A stretch of DNA of 42,819 bases. It comes from Thermodesulfobacteriota bacterium. Lineage in GTDB: Bacteria > Desulfobacterota > BSN033 > UBA1163. The stretch lies in contig JASEHH010000022.1 of NCBI GenBank assembly GCA_030017685.1, forward strand, positions 1-42,819. The letters are read 5' to 3'. The notes beneath the pieces are model-generated. The model saw only the letters and a program-made list of their open reading frames with translations, made no database searches and was not told the DNA's origin. The position numbers and the translations under genes were made by a program. Of this stretch, positions 38,309 through 42,819 are shown in pieces; the stretch's first letter is position 1; each line of letters begins with the position of its first letter.

Positions 38309-39388
38309 TTATGCCAACCTCTCTCTTCTTTTCATAATAAGTTGAGCTACTATACTTACTGCAATCTCTTCGGGTGTTTCGGAGTTAATGTCGAGTCCGA
38401 TCGGGGCATGGACTTTATCCAGAGCCTCCTTCGGAATCCCCTTATTCAACAAAATTTGGTAAAGAGTCTGAATCTTTTTCTTAGAGCCAATCATCCCAAT
38501 GTAATGAGCCTCCGTTTTGACCGCCATCTCCAGAATTAGCCCATCGTAGAGGTGGCCCCGCGTGACAATGACAATATAGCTGGAGTTATCGATTGTGATT
38601 TGTTCGAAAGATTTCTTAAAATCTGAAACGATGATCTCATCCGCCTCAGGAAATCGATCCCGATTGGCAAACATCTCCCGGTCATCAATGACTACCGTTT
38701 TGAAATGAACCTTTTTTACAAGGGGAACCAACTGCTGAGAAATATGGCCTGCCCCAAAGATATAGACCGTCGGTTCGGAATAGATGGGTTCCAGCAGAAT
38801 TTCTACCTTCTTCCAGTGATTAGCTGTCTCTGCAGAACTTACGGTCATTACCTCTATCTTCTTAACTCTCAACAACCTCTCTGCCTCTCCCAAAATCCTT
38901 CTTTCCAATTCTTCTCCCGCAAAAAGTGAGCCAGTCTTTTCCCCGGACGCCTTTATGAACACCTTGACACCTTCTCTTTTTTGAGAAGCACTATCCACAG
39001 AGATCACTGTTGCCAGAATGCCTGCTCCCCCCTGTTGTCTAACTCTTAGCACCTCTCGATAGATATTTAAGGAGTCCTCTCTGAGAGGTTCCAAAAAGAT
39101 ATCAATATTCCCACCGCAGATGAGTCCCCCATCTGCCAGTTGCTCGGATGTCAATTTAAAATGGAGAATGCTTCCTTCTCCTCTTTCTATCACCTTCCTG
39201 GCTTCCTGCCATACATCGGCCTCAACACATCCTCCTCCTATTGAGCCGACTGCAGTTCCATCCTTCTTAACCAGGTATTTCGCACCCGCTTCCCTCGGGG
39301 CGGAACCCACACGGTTGATAATGGTGGCCAGAGCTAACTGCTCTTTTGCCCCAAGCGCATTTATTATTTCGGTATAGATATCTTTCAT
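38309..39388 (-). CDS. xdhC-like: XdhC/CoxI-family molybdenum hydroxylase maturation protein
   Basis: The product is 359 residues, full length. The N-terminal XdhC_CoxI domain has NRVGSAPREAGAKYLV (25-40) and VGSIGGGCVEADVW (47-60). The C-terminal Rossmann domain has YIFGAGHISQQL (209-220) and HYIGMIGSKKK. XdhC proteins bind molybdenum cofactor, promote its sulfuration and insert it into xanthine-dehydrogenase-type enzymes in the cytoplasm. The likely client is the three-subunit hydroxylase at 5724-10069, about 28 kb away on the other strand. A related group is part of the selenium-dependent molybdenum hydroxylase (YqeB) system; the presence of yqeC nearby makes that relevant. Confidence 0.92.
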   Translation of the reverse strand: MKDIYTEIINALGAKEQLALATIINRVGSAPREAGAKYLVKKDGTAVGSIGGGCVEADVWQEARKVIERGEGSILHFKLTSEQLADGGLICGGNIDIFLEPLREDSLNIYREVLRVRQQGGAGILATVISVDSASQKREGVKVFIKASGEKTGSLFAGEELERRILGEAERLLRVKKIEVMTVSSAETANHWKKVEILLEPIYSEPTVYIFGAGHISQQLVPLVKKVHFKTVVIDDREMFANRDRFPEADEIIVSDFKKSFEQITIDNSSYIVIVTRGHLYDGLILEMAVKTEAHYIGMIGSKKKIQTLYQILLNKGIPKEALDKVHAPIGLDINSETPEEIAVSIVAQLIMKRRERLA

Positions 39389-39413
39389 AGGCTTTATGAT
39401 TTAATACTTTACC

Positions 39414-39470
39414 GATCACCTTGAGGCTCTCGAAGGGTGAAAGCCCTTCGACAAGCTCAGGGCGAACGGA
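39414..39470. repeat. Gene-less TTCGAC/GTGAACGG repeat (GIY-YIG cassette type)
   Basis: CCTTGAGGCTCTCGAAGGG and CCCTTCGACAAGCTCAGGG form a hairpin around TGAAAG, then CGAACGG follows. The sequence matches the ends of both GIY-YIG cassettes but contains no nuclease gene. The remainder of the gap to 39587 shows nothing else. Confidence 0.75.
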
Positions 39471-39587
39471 ATTTAGTTATTTCTGAGAACCCTCCTGTCC
39501 GCTCCAAACCCTGAATAACCTTTATTTTAAATCATGACATCCGTCTTGTAAACATCCTTTAACAATCATTCCGGGGTGCCCCAAGCA

Positions 39588-41186
39588 TCAGGTCTTCCTC
39601 CGGTATAGATTTATTCTAAAAGGTGTTCCGGGGACTTCTATATTCATCTCGATCTGATAATAATCTCTAACAAAACCTTGTAGCTCTTGAAAGTCTTCAA
39701 GACGGAATATCTGAACAATGTAGGCAGGGGGAAATCTCCTTATCTCCTCCATTGCCACAGGAGCATAAACCCGAAGTTCCTTTGCCGGGTTATCAGTAAC
39801 ATTCAGACTGATGTTAAAGTTGTTTCGGTATCGGGTTGCGGCTCTTCGCTGGGATAAATAGTAGAGCTGCGGAGAAACCCCCCAGACATAGATCGTATCA
39901 GCCGGATCGGTGTGGTCGCGGATATGAGAGGCGATTTCCTGCTGAACGACACTAAATACTCCATACCCGTATTGATCAATAATGCCATCAAGTCCTTTAT
40001 ATTGGAAGACGGTCTGCTCGACAGGGTTATACGAAAAGAAATATTTATAGTCTGTTTTGGCAAAGAGAATGACCGTAATCATTAAAGTGGCCGCCCATGC
40101 TCCCTGGGCAACAAACCTCGGCAGGGAAGAGAGAGTTTTTGCTAATTTCCAGGTTGTTCTCACCCCATAGGCGGCTAACAAGGAGAAAGGGGCGATGATT
40201 TGAAGAAAATAGTGGGCATAGAAGGTTCCGGAGACCCATAGAACCCCAAAAGACCAGAAAGACCACCAGAGCAGTATCCGGTCAGCCAGCTCGTCTCTTC
40301 CACGCACCATTCGTGAGACGAGGTAGACTGTGGAAAAAATGGCCCCGACCCAGAGCAAGCTATTCTCAAGAAGAATGGTCTTCACACTTGAAAAAAAATA
40401 GACGAATATACTCCTGTATTCATATCCTCTCTGAAGATACCGAAAATTGCTTCCAAAGATGGAGTCATATAATTCATTTAAAGTATAACCATGAAAGGAA
40501 TAAAAAAGGATGACGCCGATGACCGGACCCAGGGCCCCTGCTCCCAGGAGGCTGTAACGGAAAAACCATTCCTTTTTTCTCCATCCTCTATGAATCTCAC
40601 TACAGAGAAATACAAATAAGAGCACCCCTCCCACCTGTTTGACGAGTGCAACCATGGCCCCACAAAGCCCGGCAAGGAAGTACCATTTTAACCGGCCCGT
40701 TGTTGAGGCGTTGAGAAAAAAGCCGATTGCAAGGATAGAAGGAAAATGCAAAAGTGTCTCGAGATTTACTGTCCCGCCTTCAACCATGGGGCCGGAGGAA
40801 AAAACTCCGAAAAGCAGGGCCGATAAGAGTCCAACCCCTTTCCCGTATGCTTTATCTCCCAACCAATAGATCGCAATGACAGCCATGAGGACAAAGAGTG
40901 CTCCAAACATCTTGAGTCCAAGGACAGAGGGACCAAAGAACCAGACGAAAAGACCATAAAGCATGTAATAGAGCGGAGGCTTTCCCGGTCCTTCCAGATC
41001 GATCAGGACCTCTCCTTCGGCCATCCGCCAGCCCATGTAAGCTATGTTACCCACATCTGCATCGATAATCTGTCCGAAGAAGAGGAGACGGAGGTAGAAG
41101 GTGAGGGCAAGAATGGCCACAAGGGCGGCGGATGTCATCGTCGTAGGCCGCAAGGCCTTAAAAAGATTCAGGTGTATATTCCCCAT
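39588..41186 (-). CDS. GT39/ArnT-like membrane glycosyltransferase
   Basis: The product is 532 residues with about 11-13 membrane spans and a C-terminal periplasmic segment. The first loop DADVGNIAYMGWRMAEGE carries the acidic residue expected for the catalytic Asp of GT-C enzymes. It is followed by GKPPLYYMLYGLFVWFFGP, the PMT_2 family motif. Members transfer sugars from polyprenyl-phosphate donors on the periplasmic face. The GT2 protein at 33359-34036 could supply such a donor. It follows the hypothetical gene by 13 bp and shares its operon. Acceptor unknown. Confidence 0.87.
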   Translation of the reverse strand: MGNIHLNLFKALRPTTMTSAALVAILALTFYLRLLFFGQIIDADVGNIAYMGWRMAEGEVLIDLEGPGKPPLYYMLYGLFVWFFGPSVLGLKMFGALFVLMAVIAIYWLGDKAYGKGVGLLSALLFGVFSSGPMVEGGTVNLETLLHFPSILAIGFFLNASTTGRLKWYFLAGLCGAMVALVKQVGGVLLFVFLCSEIHRGWRKKEWFFRYSLLGAGALGPVIGVILFYSFHGYTLNELYDSIFGSNFRYLQRGYEYRSIFVYFFSSVKTILLENSLLWVGAIFSTVYLVSRMVRGRDELADRILLWWSFWSFGVLWVSGTFYAHYFLQIIAPFSLLAAYGVRTTWKLAKTLSSLPRFVAQGAWAATLMITVILFAKTDYKYFFSYNPVEQTVFQYKGLDGIIDQYGYGVFSVVQQEIASHIRDHTDPADTIYVWGVSPQLYYLSQRRAATRYRNNFNISLNVTDNPAKELRVYAPVAMEEIRRFPPAYIVQIFRLEDFQELQGFVRDYYQIEMNIEVPGTPFRINLYRRKT

Positions 41187-41199
41187 AAAAGTCTTTTCT

Positions 41200-41778
41200 T
41201 CAAGGTTTCTTAACTGCTGGGGTTGGTTTCTTCTCCTTCGGGGGAGGTCCTTTTTCTACATCCTTTAAACGGGCGAGCGGTAAAAGGTAAAGTTGGTAAA
41301 AAACCGGATCGGCCCATAACTCCAGCTCCGGAGCTAAATCGCCTACAAAGGCGGAGAAAGAAGGCATATTATTGTAAGCGTTAAAATTGACCGAGAGGTC
41401 TTTAAGGGATTTATAGAGCCCGATTGACGCCACCAGATTGCCAGGCTTTGTCTTCAATAATTTAACCTGCTCCATTCCGGCTTCGATTGATTTCCGATCC
41501 TCTTTCAGTTTCGATATCCAGAAATCACCCTCCTGATACCGGATGTCAATCTCTCCTGTCTGGATGTCACGGGTCACTTGACCGTGGGCCTGCAGGGTCT
41601 GCTCCAGCAGTCTCTCAATCTGGTTCAGCAATTCGACTTTCTCCTTTTTGGAGAGGGCGTCAGGTTTCGAGGTAACTTTGGTTAAAAAGTGCTGAAGAGA
41701 ATAATCCTCTGCAAAGGCAAAAGGAATCAGACCTAAAAATATCAGGAGTCCCGCTGCAATGATCTTACGATATTCCAT
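41200..41778 (-). CDS. Exported hypothetical protein
   Basis: The product is 192 residues. It has a clear Sec signal peptide (residues 1-23, IIAAGLLIFLGLIPFAFA then ED) and a predicted helical body (VELLNQIERLLEQTLQAHGQ, KEDRKSIEAGMEQVKLLKTK), ending in a Lys/Pro-rich tail (PPPKEKKPTPAVKKP). I recognise no family. GGGAGAAG lies close before the ATG. It sits between yqeC and the GT39 gene in one minus-strand operon. A periplasmic structural or accessory role is plausible but unsupported. Confidence 0.75.
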   Translation of the reverse strand: MEYRKIIAAGLLIFLGLIPFAFAEDYSLQHFLTKVTSKPDALSKKEKVELLNQIERLLEQTLQAHGQVTRDIQTGEIDIRYQEGDFWISKLKEDRKSIEAGMEQVKLLKTKPGNLVASIGLYKSLKDLSVNFNAYNNMPSFSAFVGDLAPELELWADPVFYQLYLLPLARLKDVEKGPPPKEKKPTPAVKKP

Positions 41779-41804
41779 CTTCTTCTCCCACTTTGCTCCC
41801 GAGC

Positions 41805-42581
41805 TTACGGAAAGATGACCTCTACCACGGGCGGTTCGTTTTTTAACTGTCCTAAAATGACTCTATCGATTTTGACATCTTTCTTCTCAAAGATATGCCG
41901 GGTGATCTTTTTTGCTTTGGCCACGCCATCCGGAATATCCACCTTATTGAGAAAGGCGGCCAATCTTGACGAATTGGGGGCACCTTTAAAAAGGCCTTCG
42001 GGATGGGTCATCAGGAGAGCCATTCCCTCTTCCGTCATTTTCTCATCTTCAGGGATTCCTGTCAATTTTGAAACCCGGTTTGCCTGAAAGACATTTTGAT
42101 CATTCAGCTCCTTTCCCACACCATCCAGGCCTATAACGGCCACCACCAGTGTAGTGTTCGATGGGATGACAGGCTCTCCCTCCCTGGGGGCTTTCACAGG
42201 ACGGCCGGCTGCCCCATCGGCTTCTATGATCAAAACATCGATATCATATAAATTCCAGAGGCTATCTGCAAGTTCTGGCAAGATCCCTCTCAACTTTTCT
42301 CCCCCAACTTCTTCTTTGGCAAGGGTAATATGTCTGTATTCATCGAGATGGCGGTCCACAAATTCCTTGATCCTTTCTTCGTCTCCGGACACAAAAAGAT
42401 GAGAGGTTTCATCCTCGCAAGGTTTCAATATCTTCGTCGTCGTGGTGGTGATAACTTTCTTTCCTTCGATGGATAACTCCCGGGCAAGTCGGAACATCAG
42501 GGTCGTCTTTCCCCCTGCTCCGGTCAGGCTGATCATCTCCCTTGCCTTGAGCCCCAACGCCTCTGAAAGAGACCCCTTCAT
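41805..42581 (-). CDS. yqeC: YqeC: selenium-dependent molybdenum hydroxylase accessory protein
   Basis: From the ATG at 42581 the product is 258 residues. An upstream frame to 42647 runs into MITE copy E and a word array and is unlikely; ATG 42605 is another choice. It has a P-loop MISLTGAGGKTTLMF (residues 16-30), VITTTTTKIL, and the diagnostic VLIIEADGAAGRPVKAPREG. YqeC is established as a marker of selenium-dependent molybdenum hydroxylases together with SelD and YqeB, although its biochemical step is not settled. Here it suggests that the hydroxylase of this genome may carry labile selenium. No selD is in the window. Confidence 0.9.
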   Translation of the reverse strand: MKGSLSEALGLKAREMISLTGAGGKTTLMFRLARELSIEGKKVITTTTTKILKPCEDETSHLFVSGDEERIKEFVDRHLDEYRHITLAKEEVGGEKLRGILPELADSLWNLYDIDVLIIEADGAAGRPVKAPREGEPVIPSNTTLVVAVIGLDGVGKELNDQNVFQANRVSKLTGIPEDEKMTEEGMALLMTHPEGLFKGAPNSSRLAAFLNKVDIPDGVAKAKKITRHIFEKKDVKIDRVILGQLKNEPPVVEVIFP

Positions 42582-42587
42582 ACTTAC

Positions 42588-42757
42588 TTGTTGTTCATTG
42601 TTCATAGTTGATAGTCTCGTAAAAAGTGAAAAAGAGATTTTTGTCATTCCTGCGCAAGCAGGAATCCAGTATTTTTAAATGGTTAGAATTCCCTGGATTC
42701 CCGTTTTCACGGGAATGACGACTTTTTGCGAGAACATCATAGTTCATTGTTGGTCGC
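42588..42757. repeat. GTTCATTGTTCATAG word array interrupted by MITE copy E
   Basis: TTGTTGTTCATTGTTCATAG precedes and ATAGTTCATTGTTGG follows the MITE. Without the MITE and one copy of the 6-bp duplication the words run on continuously. It lies just upstream of yqeC. The last 62 bases of the window show nothing recognisable. Confidence 0.55.
42610..42738. mobile_element. MITE copy E, 129 bp, with 6-bp target duplication
   Basis: The left end is GATAGTCTCGTAAAAAGTG, the right end GACTTTTTGCGAGAACATC. ATAGTT lies directly on both sides (42604-42609 and 42739-42744). Hairpins are identical to those of copy D (ATTCCTGCGCAAGCAGGAAT and ATTCCCGTTTTCACGGGAAT). The two copies differ at few positions. 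Confidence 0.88.
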
Positions 42758-42819
42758 TCATTTATTGGTAACGTTCAAAAGGTGAGGCATCACATTATTT
42801 CAACCGATAGGACGTGGAT

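Overview
The window looks like a chromosomal fragment of an uncultured, probably anaerobic, Gram-negative bacterium with roughly 50 % G+C. The gene content resembles Deltaproteobacteria/Desulfobacterota: a branched-chain-amino-acid-type (Liv) ABC transporter beside a phenylacetate-CoA-ligase-like enzyme, a three-subunit molybdenum hydroxylase, multi-PAS hybrid kinases and an MSHA-type pilus. The taxonomic call is inference. I found no rRNA, tRNA or CRISPR array.

Layout. (1) 1-10069, plus strand: the 3' end of a phenylacetate-CoA-ligase-family gene, then livKHMGF-like genes and the FAD, 2Fe-2S and Mo-cofactor subunits of a xanthine-dehydrogenase-family hydroxylase. Together they suggest import, CoA activation and hydroxylation or reduction of an organic acid. 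(2) 10070-18476: a signalling block with a 1310-residue PAS/GAF hybrid kinase, a small excisionase-type HTH protein, a REC-kinase-degenerate-GGDEF protein and a single-domain response regulator. (3) 18579-32407: an MSHA/type IV pilus assembly operon with GspF/MshG, four prepilin-like proteins, a PilM-PilN fusion, PilO, PilP, an MshL lipoprotein secretin, an MshM ATPase, an MshN-like TPR protein and an MshE ATPase. (4) 32450-37256, minus strand: an IS200-like transposase element, then GT2 glycosyltransferase, methyltransferase and YfhO-like genes. (5) 37276-38077, minus strand: two tandem MshA/PilA-like pilins, the likely structural subunits for the pilus in (3). (6) 38309-42581, minus strand: XdhC-type maturation factor, GT39/ArnT-like protein, an exported hypothetical protein and YqeC. 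XdhC and YqeC are accessory factors of (selenium-dependent) molybdenum hydroxylases and link back to region (1).

The most unusual layer is the repeat ecology. Four intact and one broken gene for the 'four-helix bundle / S23 (23S rRNA intervening sequence) protein' family lie within 11 kb. Each is bounded by inverted arrays of degenerate 7-10 bp words, and each copy has its own word. Gene-less arrays of the same style occur elsewhere and supply starts or leader codons of neighbouring genes. Two GIY-YIG nuclease genes are likewise bounded by a TTCGAC/GTGAACGG-type repeat that also occurs without a gene. A Y1 (IS200/RAYT-like) transposase has ends made of three hairpins in inverted orientation. 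A 129-156 bp MITE with about 19-bp terminal inverted repeats is present four times (plus one core-only copy), and three copies have visible 6-bp target duplications. Some MITEs are nested inside the word arrays or inside an S23 gene. Several of these elements split what look like operons without obviously destroying them.
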